64,000 nucleotides of DNA from Lepas anatifera (lineage: Eukaryota; Arthropoda; Thecostraca; Lepadidae), in NCBI GenBank assembly GCA_034440635.1, contig JAOTON010001685.1, forward strand, positions 2,615,001-2,679,000, written 5' to 3'. Shown piece by piece: positions 31,607-44,312 of this stretch. Below the pieces are notes generated by a model, which worked only from the letters and a program-made list of their open reading frames with translations, did not search any database and was not told where the DNA came from. The position numbers and the translations under genes were made by a program. The number at the start of each line of letters is the position of its first letter. Positions within the stretch are counted from its first letter, which is position 1.

Positions 31607-34600
31607 TTCCATATGCTATGGGTGTTAGCTTGGACCACATTGGACGTGTCCATTAGTGATTTCTCAGGTGTACTGTAATTCCCTAGAGATCATCACCTAG
31701 ACGACAGACTTATAACAGTAGAATATACCATACCACTACTTTGCACAGTGTAAAATATTTTTGCATGATAGAGTACCATCAATGCTATGTGGCCATAAAC
31801 ATCAATGCATTCAACTGGTGCGGGAACCTACAACATCGGTTCTACCATGAGCTTGTCACAGACATTTCATGCCGCACGTTTTAAACGGTGTTTCTTTTTG
31901 TACCGCCCTGCAGATGACCAGAAAATAATATATTTGTCTACACGATCATTCCCAAGAATTGTACTTGGATCTAAATTGTGTTACCAATGAAGCATAAAGC
32001 TGCAGAAATGAAAAAGAAGATGAACAAACTAGATGATGTAATAATAAAATCGCACTGTGTATGGGAGTCTGTTCTTCCTTCATGAAAAAAGGGCACTTCA
32101 TTTCAGGGAAATAGGAAGGTCGGTTAAGAGCAGTATTGTCAGGTTAATTACCACAACCATAAAAATTTCCAAAGTTAATCAAAATTACAAGACAACAGCT
32201 ACAATGTATGTACCAGAGTGCAAAAACACCAACAGCAGTGATCGAAATTCTCCAAACGCTATTCGAATTCATTAGCTGCGTTACCGGCGTTTCCCCAAAA
32301 CACCCATCTGACCTCTGGCCTCCTCCACACCGTCGCTTCCTTCCGGTGCAGGGACCATCTCTCTGTCCTCCACTGCGCCGCCTTTATGCTTCAGCATCTC
32401 AGAAGCGCTAGCTGACGGCTCTGCCAACCGCCCCGGGGGCCAAAGTATTGCGGCTTGTTTTTGTCCGTCTGGCGCCGCCGGAGAAACGCTATGGCGCGGA
32501 AGCTGGAGCCGGAAACTTTCTGCTGCCAGGGGAGGAGTCGGGAAACGCGAAACCCTGGGGAGAACAGACTAACGAGACTGCAGCCAGCAGCACCAGAAAG
32601 ATCCGGCGCGAGGTGCGTAATTCTCTCCAGTTTTAAATTGGTTAATGCATTCCTTGATTAAAGCTCACCGAGGGAAAGCTGGCTGGGGTGAAGCTTTCGG
32701 AGTCGGAGGATCAATACCGACGCTGTTTTCTGTTTCTGCAAAAGGGATTCGTGTACGAAAAGCTAAATACATATACCAATAAAATGGCTATGTGGGCGAA
32801 AACCGAGCGGGCGCCTGATGTAAAGCATTTGGAGGTAAAATAATAATGGACAGAGCGCGGTGATGCGGCCGAGCACCAATAACGTAACATTTTCGTTTGT
32901 TTCATGACATTCACAACGCTGGAGCTGTTTCGGGGGTTTCCACATTTTTGTAGTTTTTTTCGCTATACAAAATCATTGAGCCCAATTATGTTTTAAGCGG
33001 CACGGCATATAGTGTGTCATTTGGCCCTGCAGCATTTGGTGAGTTTGCGCTGTCCCTGCCACCAATAATTTTCGAGAAATGGGAAAAGAACTATAATTTG
33101 GAACTATATCCCCTTCCCTGGAGCAGCTGCTGCTGTCAATGCTAATATGCACGTGATCACGCCATTTTATATCCACCGTATAGTAAACATTCATGCCAAA
33201 TTTCCGTGCAAAGCTCACGCCATAACATTTGTTTGGGATATTGTGGCACGTCCTTGAATTTTCCCGAAAATGTCATCATCTTTTCATTACTGAAGAGGTG
33301 AGCACATGTGCACGCGCGACATAGCTCTAGACTTCTAGTGCCGACCGGTGCATTTCAGATATTTTGTTGGCACAAATATGCATACCAAATTTCAGCCTAA
33401 TTGAGCCAGTAATTTCTGGGACTTCGAAGGAGGGCTCACACGTGACAAAGACTTGAAATGCGACCAGTGCTATCTTGTTCTTAGATTAGCTCGAATGTGT
33501 GCTCTAAGTTTCATCACGATGGGAGTCATAGTTTCTGAATCGTAGCGTAGGGGTGAAATCTGCTCACGTATTTCCCGTGCAACTATGCGCGAGCAGTTTA
33601 ACTTGGGATTAAATTGACCTTCCTCTCGAAACAAATATAATTGGTGCTCCCTGCACACAATTTTTGAATATATTCATATAGGCGAAGACCAAGTAAGAGC
33701 GCAATAAATGGCGGAAATTCGGTGATTCCACGTGCCGCTGCTTTTGAACGTCCCAAGAGCATCGCCAACACTCCATTCATCTCTGGTATGCTCAGTCAGT
33801 AGTTGAATTGATCAGGCTATAACACGGTGAATACCCTGTCGAGGTATACCACACCCTGTCGGATATACAGGTTTTACATTAGCGTGGCGGTCGGGTCGGG
33901 CCGTGTGGCGCATTTGTCAGGTTTTATACATATGTAGGGAGAGACTTCGCGGGCACTGCGCGCCATCTCGCTAAGGCACAGACAAAGATGAATATATACC
34001 TACTCTGCAATTCTATGTCACACAGACATAGAACACAGACACAGACAGTCTGTATTCTGGGACAGGTACATGCGTACAACAAAATTACTTTTGATTGGTA
34101 GCTCAAATCTATCGACACGGGAATGCAAAGACAGATATAGATAGATAGTGCATCATCGAGAGAATAATTACATTTGCTCTATACTCTATATATACTGCCC
34201 TAATCAATTCACTTCCTCTCAGTTAAAAAGATCCTGCTCTGAATGAGGTAATTTTTTACTGGGGGATTATTTCGATAGCTGTAACTTTCAGAAGACAGGT
34301 ACATACGCTGGCGCAGGGTTTGGTGCATATAAGCTAGTTAGCATCCCTAAATGTGAAGTTGAACTGTGTAGTTACGCTGTTAAGGTTATAATGCTTAATC
34401 AAATTGATAAACCGCCAAGCGGAGCCTCACGGCTCTTATTGGCGCATGGGAGAAATGAGCGAACTGTCTTTTGGAGGCCGGATCACATAATAAGACCTGC
34501 ACTGTTTTAAGTAAAGCTTGAGCAACAAAATGGTGGAACTATTCTCCAGACCTGGGAGTGGTCAGGTGGCTGAAAGGTAGACAGCCTGCATACGGTGATA

Positions 34601-34848
34601 GGGCCAGCTTGCAAGGGTGGTGATCTTTCAACTGTGTTTACGCCCAGTGCCACATCTCATTTATTATAATTCTTTGTAGCCTTAAATCAGTGTAAATGCA
34701 TCGTAGAACATTCTAGATTCCCCGTAATATGGCTTCAAAATTCATGCTTAGCCTAGACGCTTAATACGACCTGTGTGAAGTGCTTCATCTTATGTTTTTC
34801 ACGTATCATCCAGAGACGGGGATTAAACATTCTTGAAACTGCAGCCAC
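31607..34848. other. Unassigned 3.2-kb stretch
   Basis: Apart from the weak exon candidate at 32491-32612 and its GC-rich surroundings (32290-32620), no gene, RNA or family repeat is evident. Short GATA tracts lie near 34136-34150. Confidence 0.45.
32491..32612 (+). CDS. Possible first coding exon (weak)
   Basis: ATGGCGCGGAAG opens a frame in a GC-rich patch and reaches a donor-like GCGAG/GTGCGT at 32612/32613 after 122 bp. Start context (CGCTATGG) is acceptable. Another frame is also open over the same stretch, and the peptide (MARKLEPETFCCQG...) resembles nothing I know. Confidence 0.18.
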
Positions 34849-35881
34849 TTAATCCGCGCCCCACCGGGGGTCCGGCGCCACCTTCGCCCCACCGGGGGCC
34901 ATCGATGGCCCCCCTCTAACTCCGAAAATATGGGCGTTAGCGCAAATCTGCAAAGTGCAATAGAAAGCTCGCGTGAATTCAGTAAGAAATTGCTTCGCAT
35001 GTTTTAGTGCTCAGGTCAATGGTTTGACCTCCAGAGGTCAAATTAGGTCAAGATCGGCTATTTTCACTCAAATATGCAATGATTAAGCAAACTGGTCATA
35101 ACTCTTATGTCATTAGAGCTATTGAGGCCTGGTAAAGTTCATTTGATAGGAAATTGCCAGTACTTTTTCCGCTATCTTGAACGTAAAGACCTCCCGCCAG
35201 TGGTTTGACCTCCAGAGGTCACCTCGTGACCTAATATGACCTGAGGTCACGAAAGGTCATAAAGTAACTTTGCCGTATATCAAATGAACGCCAGTGACAA
35301 GAAAAACACGATGGTGTTTGTTTCACCGCTCTAGCTTAATTAGGTCAAAAGTAATTGCCAAAATACTGTTTTTGACCTCTGGTGACCTTGGATGACCTTG
35401 GAAAAGTCAAAGGGTAAATATGACCCCTGTGATTTGTGAAAGGGTGTCCAAAAACGCTGTTCTGAGCAGTCTGAGTGTTTGCAATCATTTTTGTGGCTTT
35501 TATATCATGAAACAGGTTTTCCCCATGCTTTTCCAATGGGAGAGGTCGCCTCGTGACCTGACCTCAGGGCACGAAATCGAAAAATCCCAGATATACACCT
35601 TGTAGACCCTGGAGGGGTCATGAAGTGTAGGAAGTTTCAAATCGATCGACTTTGAAATGTAGCTCTTACAGAGCTCTAAAATTTGAAGTGAGGTGACCTT
35701 GGTTGACCTCGTCTGGTGACCTGACTTTGGGTGACCTGGGGTAAAAAATTTCAGGGATGATGGGAAAGCGATGCAGTGAGAGGTAGAGTCCTCAACCGCG
35801 GTGCTGCGCCTCGTCGTTTTTCTGCTATCTTGGAAAAACCTTAGGGGGGCCATCGATGGCCCCCGGTGGGGCGAGGGTTAA
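34849..35881 (-). mobile_element. TTAA-type MITE, family B, copy B4 (complete)
   Basis: TTAA at 34849-34852 and 35878-35881. Right terminus first (TCCGCGCCCCACCGGGG, GGCGCCACCTTCGCCCC, CCATCGATGG palindrome) and left terminus last (GGCCATCGATGGCC, CGGTGGGGCGAGGG). Highly similar to B1 in reverse. Paired with B5 in opposite orientation, left ends facing. Confidence 0.9.
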
Positions 35882-36393
35882 AATCCCAACGACTGTCGCC
35901 CCATAAATCATATCAAGGCTCTTGCCTGAGGAGAGCTCTTTTTGTCCGACAGAAACTGTCTGGCTTGGGAAGCTTTGGTCTAGCCATAGTATCCTGGCTT
36001 CTGCGTGGGAGATTGTGCCTACCAAAATTATCTACACAGATGACCTGTAAACTTCCTTCGAAAGCGCCCGACATGGAACACATGCAATCGGTGTTTACTT
36101 AAAATTTTTACGCAAGTTATTAGCCAAGGAACTTTATTCTAATAAAACTTCAACGAAAAGTCATCATCTCCGGGAAAGAGAGCTTTATCGTAAAACTACC
36201 ATAAACCATAATTTCGGGTGGCAGAAAATCTATTCCCAAATAAAGGTTAACAAACGCTAGTCTTGATGCGGTGTTAAAAGGGACCATTAGCTGCTAAGTT
36301 TTCTGTTTTAGTCCTGAATTGATGTGTAAGAATACAGGAAAACAAATTGATAGAAGCTTTCGACCTCCCGTCAACTTCAGATATGATACGTTT
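35882..36393. other. Spacer between inverted elements B4 and B5
   Basis: About 510 bases without a recognised feature. Confidence 0.45.
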
Positions 36394-37417
36394 TTAACCC
36401 TCGCCCCACCGGGAGACATCGATGGCCCCTAAGGTTTTTTTCCGGGATAGCAGAAAAAGACGAGGCTCAGCACCGCGGTTGAGGGCTCTATCTCTCACCC
36501 CACCATTTTCCCACCATCCCTGAAATTTGTTTACCCCAGATCACCCAAGGTCAGGTCACCATACGAGGTCAACCAAGTTCACCTCACTTCAACTTTTGAA
36601 TTCTATAATAGCTACATTTCTAAGCCGATCAATTTGAAACTTCCTACACTTCATGACCCCTACAGGGTCTACAAGGTGTATATCCGGGATTTTTCGATTT
36701 CGTGACCTGAGGTTAGGTCACGAGGTGACCTCTCCCATTGAAAAAGCATGGGGAAAAATGATCTGATCTTATGATCTAGAAGTCACAAAAACGATTGCAA
36801 ATGCTCAGCTTGCTCAGAAAAGTGTTCTTGGACACCCTTTTACGGATCCCAGGGGCATATTTGCCCTTTAACCTCTCAGAGGTCACGCAATGTCATCAGG
36901 GGTCAAAACAAAATTTTAACAATAACTTTTGACCTAATTACGCTAGAGCGCTGAATCAAACACCATCGTGTATGTCTTGTCACTGGCTGTCATTTGATAT
37001 ACGACAAGGTCACTTTCTGACCTTTTGTGACCTCAGGTCATATTAGGTCACGAAGTGACCTCTGGAGGTCAAACCACTGGTGAGTGGTCATTTTGTTCCG
37101 CAAAGCGGAAAAAGGTCTGGCAATTTTCTATCAAATGTACTTTACCAGATCTCAATAGCTCTAATAGCATAAGAGTAATGCCCAGTTGGGTTAAACATTG
37201 CATATTTGAGTGAAAATATCCGATCTTGACCTAACTTGACCTCTGGAGGTCAAACCATCGACCTGAGCTCTTAAACATGTCAAGGAATTTCTTACTGAAT
37301 TCACGCGAGCTTTCACGCAGATTTGCGCTAACCCCCATATTTTCGGAGTTAGAGGGCAGCCATCGATGGCCCCGGTGGGATAAAGGTGGCGCCGGACTCC
37401 GGTGGGGCACGGGTTAA
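36394..37417 (+). mobile_element. TTAA-type MITE, family B, copy B5 (complete)
   Basis: TTAA at 36394-36397 and 37414-37417. Left end CCCTCGCCCCACCGGG, decayed palindrome GACATCGATGGCC; conserved core at 36682-36757; right end AGCCATCGATGGCC, AAAGGTGGCGCCGG. No open frame covers the core in any B copy. Confidence 0.9.
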
Positions 37418-37516
37418 ATACAAAATGTTTAACATGACCAACCACTCTTGGATTGGTCATACTTTTTAACGTGTTGGCAATGATCTGCTTTTGAAACCAA
37501 CTGACACAAAATAAAT

Positions 37517-37828
37517 GTTGATAGGTTTTGGAGTACTGTGGCGAGGAGTGTGATTATATGTTGATAAGGTGTATACTGACCTGTCTCCTCGAATCCTGGA
37601 TGTAAAATACACTAATATTATATTTTCGGACACAGCCTTTCATCAGAATTATGTAGGTAATATCGCAAATTCTCAGTTGTAGAGTAGCTAGACCTCGAAT
37701 TCGAGGTCTCGCTACTCTATGACTGAAAATTGAGGATATTACCTACATAATTCTGATAGGCTGTGTCCGAATATATAATCTTAGTGTATTTTACAACCAG
37801 GATTCGAGGAGACTACACCTTGTTAACT
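37517..37828. mobile_element. Long foldback MITE, family D, copy D3
   Basis: Almost the whole element is one inverted repeat. It starts TTGATAAGGTGTATACTGAC (near 37549) and ends with the complement near 37826. The centre is the palindrome TAGACCTCGAATTCGAGGTCT (near 37688-37708), with arms of about 130 bp holding TATTTTCGGACACAGCC and its complement. RNA from it would fold into a near-perfect hairpin. Confidence 0.85.
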
Positions 37829-37984
37829 TATAAAAGAAATGTATCCCATTTGCATGAAAATATTCTAGTCTCATGCGTTCTTCATACGTTACAAATACAC
37901 TGTAAGCTTCATGTGTGATAAATGATTTCAGGTTAAGTTTTGTACTACATTTGAGTCTGACATATTCCAGTCAGTGTGGGTTAC

Positions 37985-38560
37985 GCCTTCGTAGTCTGAC
38001 TGTCTCTACTTCACCGCTGCCGCCCGCGCCAGCAGCTGCCGCCCGCGCCAGCAGCTGCCGCCCTCTATCTGCCCCATGCTGCAGAATGCAAGCATTGCAA
38101 AGTCTGCAACTGCTGAGACAACGCGCTGGGGACGGCTGTATTGACGTTTTCGCTGCAGATGCAGCACTTTTCCCGCGGGCGGCGCGCCGTTTTTGCTGGC
38201 GGTGGCGGGAACGGCGTTGATTGGCTGCGCGGGGCGGCAACGGACCGCACGCGGAAACGCACACGATTGGGCAAAAATGGCAGTGGCTGGAGGGCGGGCG
38301 TAGTTAGTATGCAGCCGGCGTGCAGGGGGGGACGCCGCTCCCTCGAGGGGAGAGCGTTATGAGGCCTGCAGGATACCGGTGTTCGCTAGAGACCAGTCTT
38401 CCCTGTAACTTTTCCAGGCGGCCAACACTGCGGCGGCGGGAGGATTTTTCGCGCGTCGTTATTGCTGAAGTCGACACCGACGAGGCGCAGGAAATATGGC
38501 GCCCAGCAGGAATCAATGAGGTGCGACTGCATGTCGAGCTACGGAGTACGCCAATACCTG
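37985..38560. promoter_or_regulatory. CpG-rich island-like region with CCAAT and GC boxes
   Basis: Markedly GC-rich with many CpG, a short tandem CGCCAGCAGCTGCCGCCCG (38028-38065), and TTGATTGGCTGCGCGGGGCGG (near 38216-38236), an inverted CCAAT box 7 bp from a GC box. Fits an unmethylated promoter, but no transcript can be assigned; open frames on both strands reflect base composition. Confidence 0.35.
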
Positions 38561-41249
38561 CGAGCTCCCTGGGGACGTCATAGCTAAAAAGAAGCCAGGA
38601 CCGAGCTACATAACGCCGCGTGGTTTCAGGGCAGGACGATTCCAGGACATATTTGATTTTTTTAATGTGTCCTAAAATCGTTGAACAGATCTAGTGTTAT
38701 GCTCTAAATCTTGTATTCACGTCGGAATTCACATCCTGTCTGAAGGTTTACCTGATTCGGAAAATAGCAAAACATATTGAATTAATATATTTCACATCAA
38801 TTAACAGATAGCCGAATGGGAAGCAAGAAGGACATACTAGTGCCAGGTCAAGATCCGGGAACGTTGTCAAATACATCAGGTATGTTCGTAATTCGAATAA
38901 TTTAAGTTTTTGATATACAACATGGCCTTTTTGGAGCAATGAGGAGACAGAATTGGCAACAATACGATTTCCTAAAACACCTCGCCAGGCCATTCATACA
39001 GGCTTTTTCAATGGCTTTCCCCTCGACATAACAGTGAGATAGTATTTTATGAGCCTGTCACTGTTCTAACCAATAAAATCTATCCAAATGAGCGGATTCC
39101 AGGAGAGGCCAGCAGCTACTGAAACTTGATACCTTTCTGAATCTCCGCCGGCCAGTGCAGACAAACATGCTTTAGTCCCGCTGAAAAAGTTACTCTGATA
39201 AACAGATCTTGGATTTCTGAAACAAACAAGCCTACAATATTGCACCAATGCAAGGTCATTACATAAAAGCACCATTACAATGGCACCTTTATCCAGAGCT
39301 CGTCCGCCAAGAGCTTACAGGGAGGTCGCCATCAAAACTGGGTGCAGGCCAGTGTTATTTCAGACTTGGCTCATTACAGAAGATTTGCGATCGCTTCAGA
39401 GGAGCGACCTTTGTTAAACCGGGCTCAGGGACGAACTTTCCGGGAACCCACGCAATGAGAGAATTTAATTGGATCTCAGTCGCATGTAGCAAACTCTACC
39501 GCCTCTCTAGAATTAATGCATCGGCAAGATTGAACTTATTCCAGCCGAGACCACAGGAGAGTTTGAGGCACTGTAAAGGTTCCGCGTGCGAGGTCTGAGC
39601 TGCTTGAAGTATAAATCGACGTGGTGTTATATAGTGGTTCCGAGAAAGTAAAGTAGCAGGGATTTGTATAGTACAGGAATGATCAGCCATCTTGGAATAC
39701 TCTGTTTGAGGCTTAGCGTAGTATTTTCTTATGCCGCTAGAATTTCAAATACGGAAAATCTGATATTTTAAAACAATGCCGTCATACTTTTGAGGTTTAC
39801 CGAGGGAAACTCCCACAAGTGTGGTGTAAAATACTATAACACGGTGAAAACCAAAACAATAAGAGCAGGACCTACATTTGCCGTCTCTTCCAAAGGCAAC
39901 ACGTTAATTTGACTGCATCTTTTTATCCAGTTAATGGTCAATTATCTCTTACTTTTCTTCCAGGGGTGCTCACACCTCTCACAACTTTCGGTAATGCGAA
40001 ATTATATTATATTCCCAAGAAAAGTGTTCACGAGGAGACAACAAAACTCTCGTGTGAGTGTGTTTCTTTGAGACAGAAATATGTTCGAAAAAAGATAAAA
40101 CTGGAAGAAAGAAAAACAATTAACGAACATAAATATATTTTTAAGCTCTGGATGTAGAGAGCATTCTTTTGACCTTAGCAAGGGAACATACTTAAGATGG
40201 TTCCCAATTCCAGAAATACTATCGGACCCTAAACATAAATTAGCGAGCAATTGCAAATATATATCCTGATATCAAAATCGCAGCTTATAAATTAATGCTA
40301 CACAAGCCCCACTTCTCACCAAACCAGAATTTCGCAAGAGTCTGAAGCTTCCTGCATTAGTTACCAACTCTAGTTCTTCAGAACGTTCCGACATCGCCTT
40401 GGGCGGTGCTTTGTTCTACTTCAGCCTTACAGACGCTGGCGGCTCGTTTCTTCTCAGTCGGTCTCTCCGTGTTTGTGAATTCTGACGCCTGTTTGTTAGG
40501 AGCGGGACATCAAAGTCTCCATTGCAAGCAGGCGCCAGCTTGTGAGGCGGTGGCAACACCATAGAAATGTGACGTCTTTGGTCTGCTGCGCTGGTCGACT
40601 CTGAGCGGTGCCTTGAGGTGGATGATGAGTATAGGTGTGGAATAAATTTCGGGCCTAGGCGTGGGAGGCACGACTGCTGGTGAGCTGAAGGTATCGTGCT
40701 CGAGAGGACCACTCATCAAGTCTAGTCTGGGCTGTAACAAGCTGAGAAAGAGACCGGATTTGGGATTACTGACTGCCCATAAAACAATGCCGAGGTAAGA
40801 GCATCACAATAAATTAATGCTGGCTAGTGATTAAATAAATTATCAGAATATAAATACTTGACTTCACCTTTGTCAGCGGGTCGAAGCGGATCAGGTGGGC
40901 AGCTCAGTGGATGCAAGTTTGTCAGTTCCTGATGCAGCCATTCTTTTCCGTGTCTATAAATATTTTCGGACGCGTCTCTTAGTTTCGGAAGAGGCAATTT
41001 AAGTCAATACGACTATATTTACCTAAACCAAAACATGGGCTTGCTTGCCCAGCTATCTACAAAACTATACAGTACATATCCATTTCGTCTGCATTTCACT
41101 TCAACACATTTGTTTTATCACTGTAGTAGGTGGGCAGCAGAGTGTAATCTAGAGAGGAACACCTTTATTTTTGGTATAGACCCCTCACTTTTGGTAAGGT
41201 TGCGCCAAAGTCTCACGACTAAATTAAGGATAGTGGAGTATTTCTAGTA
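38561..41249. other. Unassigned 2.7-kb stretch
   Basis: No recognised repeat or protein. Open frames up to 116 codons (39248-39598) and 98 codons (40416-40712, minus) have no known likeness. Confidence 0.45.
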
Positions 41250-41650
41250 CACTGAGAAAAACTGAGTCCTCTTAGGTTTATGAGACCAAAAAAAGGTTTC
41301 ATTTTCCCTATTCAAATCAGACAACACGTTTTGAGTCTTATTCTAAGCCTCAGGTGAAACCATATTTCCGAGTCCCTTTTTTGGTATCGAATGAGACCAA
41401 TAACCACCTTATGCAGCTTGCAAAGTAGACTCAGATGAAACCCTTTTCTATTTGGCGAGTCCCTTTTTGCGACTATGAATATGTCCCTTGATCTCGTGCA
41501 AGACTCATATGAAGCCTGCTTTATTTGGAGTCCCTTTTTCGACTATAAATCTGTCCCTTGGTCTCATTGACCCCGCATGTTGAAACCTTTTTTAAGACTC
41601 ACGTGATCCTTAATTCGTATGGAGCAGATTTTCTCCCGTTTCTGAAATCA
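41250..41650 (+). mobile_element. MITE, family H, with GAGTC/GAGACC subterminal arrays (H1)
   Basis: Starts CACTGAGAAAAACTGAGTC at 41250. The interior repeats GAGTCCCTTTTT, GAGACC, GAAACC and GACTC many times (41270-41620). Related elements at 60160-60430 and 61880-62320 share the CACTGAG terminus or the GAGTCA/GGTGTCA arrays. The right end is uncertain. Confidence 0.6.
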
Positions 41651-41926
41651 TTTTCTGGTAGTATAATAATTTTAATGCTTTCATGACTCATGGCATCTCT
41701 TTGAACTTCCTGCAGTTATTTTGGCCAAGTATTGCCAAAATAAAAACATGCAGTCATCGCATCACCATGGCTGCCACCAAGAGCTTATTGCACCAACAAA
41801 CTAAAACTCCACAGGCAACAGTCAGCTCAGCTCCGGGTCAGCTCTGCCACAACATTCACAAACTCAAAACCACTAATTCTATTGTTTATTGCCCAACAAC
41901 CATCATCGAAAGGCGTTATAATGTTA

Positions 41927-42820
41927 TACCTACTTATTTAGTTTGTTTAACATTGTTTTTGTACTAACCTGAAGATGATGAGTGTACCAAACTTAATAAT
42001 GCACGAAATGAATATGTTTGCTAGCCTAATATTTAGACTAACAGAAGAACAGCGGAAAACAGGGAGAATGGGAGCGAACACCCATACATTTCCTTCGTGT
42101 TTAACAATATATGAATTGTTCATTGGCTGTAGTATTGCTCACAGCTGTCTCCACTCTTTAATGCCACAGCACGTCGGCCCAGTACAACACGTCACTGTAG
42201 GTCCAGAAAAGCGGTCATTTAAGGCTCCGTACTTTACAGCTGGCACTTTGCACCTCTTTGACATTTAGGCAGGTACGCTGGATGAATTGCAGGACCACGT
42301 TTGCGCTTCCCGCTACCGTCTGGGCAAAGACGGTGTGGGCTGCTGCCCAGAGCAGGAACCCGCGGAGAGTGCCGTCATACTCCGCCATCGCCTCTCCCTC
42401 GCAGTGGAGCACACCGCCAACCATGGTGATACGCACCACGGTGACGATGGAGGGCGCCTTCATGGCGTCCAGAAGGGCCCGAAGGGTGTCCTCGTCTGGA
42501 AACAGTACAGACAAATGCTTAGAATTTTGTAAAATCCCGCTAATCACTCACATAGTCAGGGGACGGCTACACGCCTCGGTAGACCTATCCGATTTTCTCA
42601 TATTGATCAAAAACAGAAACGCCGTTTTTTTACCTGAATGGTCATGTCATATATCATTTATCATTTATATATCATTTGGATGTGTAGCCATTCTAAGGTT
42701 TCCGATACCCATGTCTATACACGCTTCTGCGAATATGACCAGCATTCTTGAAGTCTGCATACGTCTCTGCGCACTGAAACCCCCAAAGCTCACTAGCCTT
42801 CGTACGCCTCTGCGCACTAA
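41927..42820. repeat. Direct segmental duplication, copy 1 (~894 bp)
   Basis: Matches 45801-46696 almost base for base, from TACCTACTTATTTAG to TGCGCACTAA. The copies lie in the same orientation about 3.9 kb apart. They contain the exon-like segment 42277-42495. Confidence 0.93.
42277..42495 (-). CDS. Probable internal coding exon (unrecognised protein), copy 1
   Basis: On the minus strand the acceptor CTGTTTCCAG/ACGAGG opens a 219-bp stretch (73 codons) ending at a weak donor-like CAGC/GTACCT. The reading DEDTLRALLDAMKAPSIVT continues through GVLHCEGEAMAEYDG and HTVFAQTVAGSANVV to QFIQR. Third positions are overwhelmingly G or C (e.g. ACC, CTG, GCC, ATC, GTG), unlike the A/T-rich surroundings; this is the best coding signal in the window. 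I do not recognise the family. The plus strand is also open here (205 codons) but that peptide is Arg/Ser/Thr-rich and looks like an antisense shadow. Confidence 0.45.
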
Positions 42821-43868
42821 AACCCCCATCTTCAGTAGCCTGAGTAGGGGAACACACCGAATTACGGACACTTAAGCACTTGGCGGTGAAAAACGTTGCG
42901 TGGTCTACAGTGCAGGGTTTGATGGAACTGGAACATGGTAAACATGTGTTAAGAAATAATGGATCGAGTATTTCGAACAATTCGCCACCTTCAACACCCC
43001 TCATTAATTTGTTATAAAAAACACTTGTGAGTGTCACGCCCGCGGCGTCCACTCACGGCCGGAATATGGGACGGCAATGTGGCTCTGTCGGTAATTTCGG
43101 ACACAACAATGAAAAACTGTTGCTGCTCAGGTTAACCCACCCCCACTCTCTCAAACCCTCCAGAATTCCCTATCCTTAAAGCACAACTGCTACGTCATGG
43201 CATCTCATCACTGAAAGTCGCATTCCCGAAGGAAGCGGGCACTGTACCTGAACTTGACGATTCCTGGCTAGGATCCAAGCTGCCTCCCAGAGGCTGGGTT
43301 TAGCTCCAAATGTCATCTTGACTTCAATATTTGGCCACCGCTGGCTTCCAGGGGCCGCACGTCTGACATCCCTCATAAAAGATATTCACTCTCATCACGC
43401 CTCGCCGGTTTTCCCCTCCCCTTTAACCCTATTTCCGTCAGCCTCCCGGCTACCCCTATTTCCGGCAGGGGGGCAATATCGGCCCCTAAGATCTCGTAAT
43501 CTAACCGGCCGATTTTGAAAATTCAAGTGCTATAGATTCCCTGACGCTAAACTTTATTTTGAAAAAAGAAAATTTCAAATTTTGATTTTTAAGGAGAAAG
43601 TCGTGCAAAATATACAATTTTTGTGTTTTTAGATTTTCCATAACCCTTGTCTCTGTTGTACGTTTTCCAAAACTAGTTCAGATTTACAAATAATTGACCC
43701 AAAATTGTCATATACTCGAGTTACGCAAAAATTCGAAATTCAATGGCAGTTCAGGACCAGGACTATGAGGGGAAATATATACAACCTAAAAGTTTTTGTT
43801 ACGCGGATTAGAAGCCGTGATATACTGCTGGCATCTTTGACACATAAATAAATGAAAAAAGTGAAAAC

Positions 43869-44312
43869 TCATCAGGGGCGGATGCAGTAAGGTAAAACAG
43901 TGGGGTAAAATACATCCCAACAATATGGGTGGTATGCATGGTATATTAGTCCCTCGACTAGTTGAAATTTTTTCTGATAATTTTTACCCTCCCATGGCGC
44001 TCTGGGAAAGGGGGTGACATAGGCGGATCAGGACTCTCGTCGTGGGGGGGCGGGTGGGGGTGATTGGAAACACATTTTTAATATACAACGATATTGAGTC
44101 GCGGCGGTGATACTGGCTGGGAATATGCATTTTGAAATGTATAGTGACTGGACACGCCTCTGGTAATCTGAATTTGGTTATAACTATTTTGAATTTTCAT
44201 ATACCCAATTGTATTCGCCCTGGCACGGCTGTAAGCGTCTTCTCACTTACTAACGTTTAGTCCTTCTTGATAACATTCCCCCATTTTGAACTGCTGTAAC
44301 CGCCCCTGATGA
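43869..44312. mobile_element. MITE with CAGGGGCGGATGCAG termini
   Basis: TCATCAGGGGCGGATGCAG at the left and CTGCTGTAACCGCCCCTGAT at the right are inverted copies. It resembles the hAT-like group, but flanking octamers do not match, so the TSD is lost or the class differs. Confidence 0.65.

Noticed and set aside
31206..31640. Repetitive proteins of 102 and 144 residues
   Set aside because: Both strands of a 30-bp minisatellite are open simply because the unit lacks stops and is divisible by three.
37985..38560. Coding gene in the CpG-rich patch
   Set aside because: Open frames occur on both strands, as expected from base composition; no splice sites or domain.
42258..42875. 205-codon open frame on the plus strand, the longest in the window
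   Set aside because: It is antisense to the better exon candidate, rich in Arg/Ser/Thr, and half of it lies in A/T-rich DNA with no splice support.
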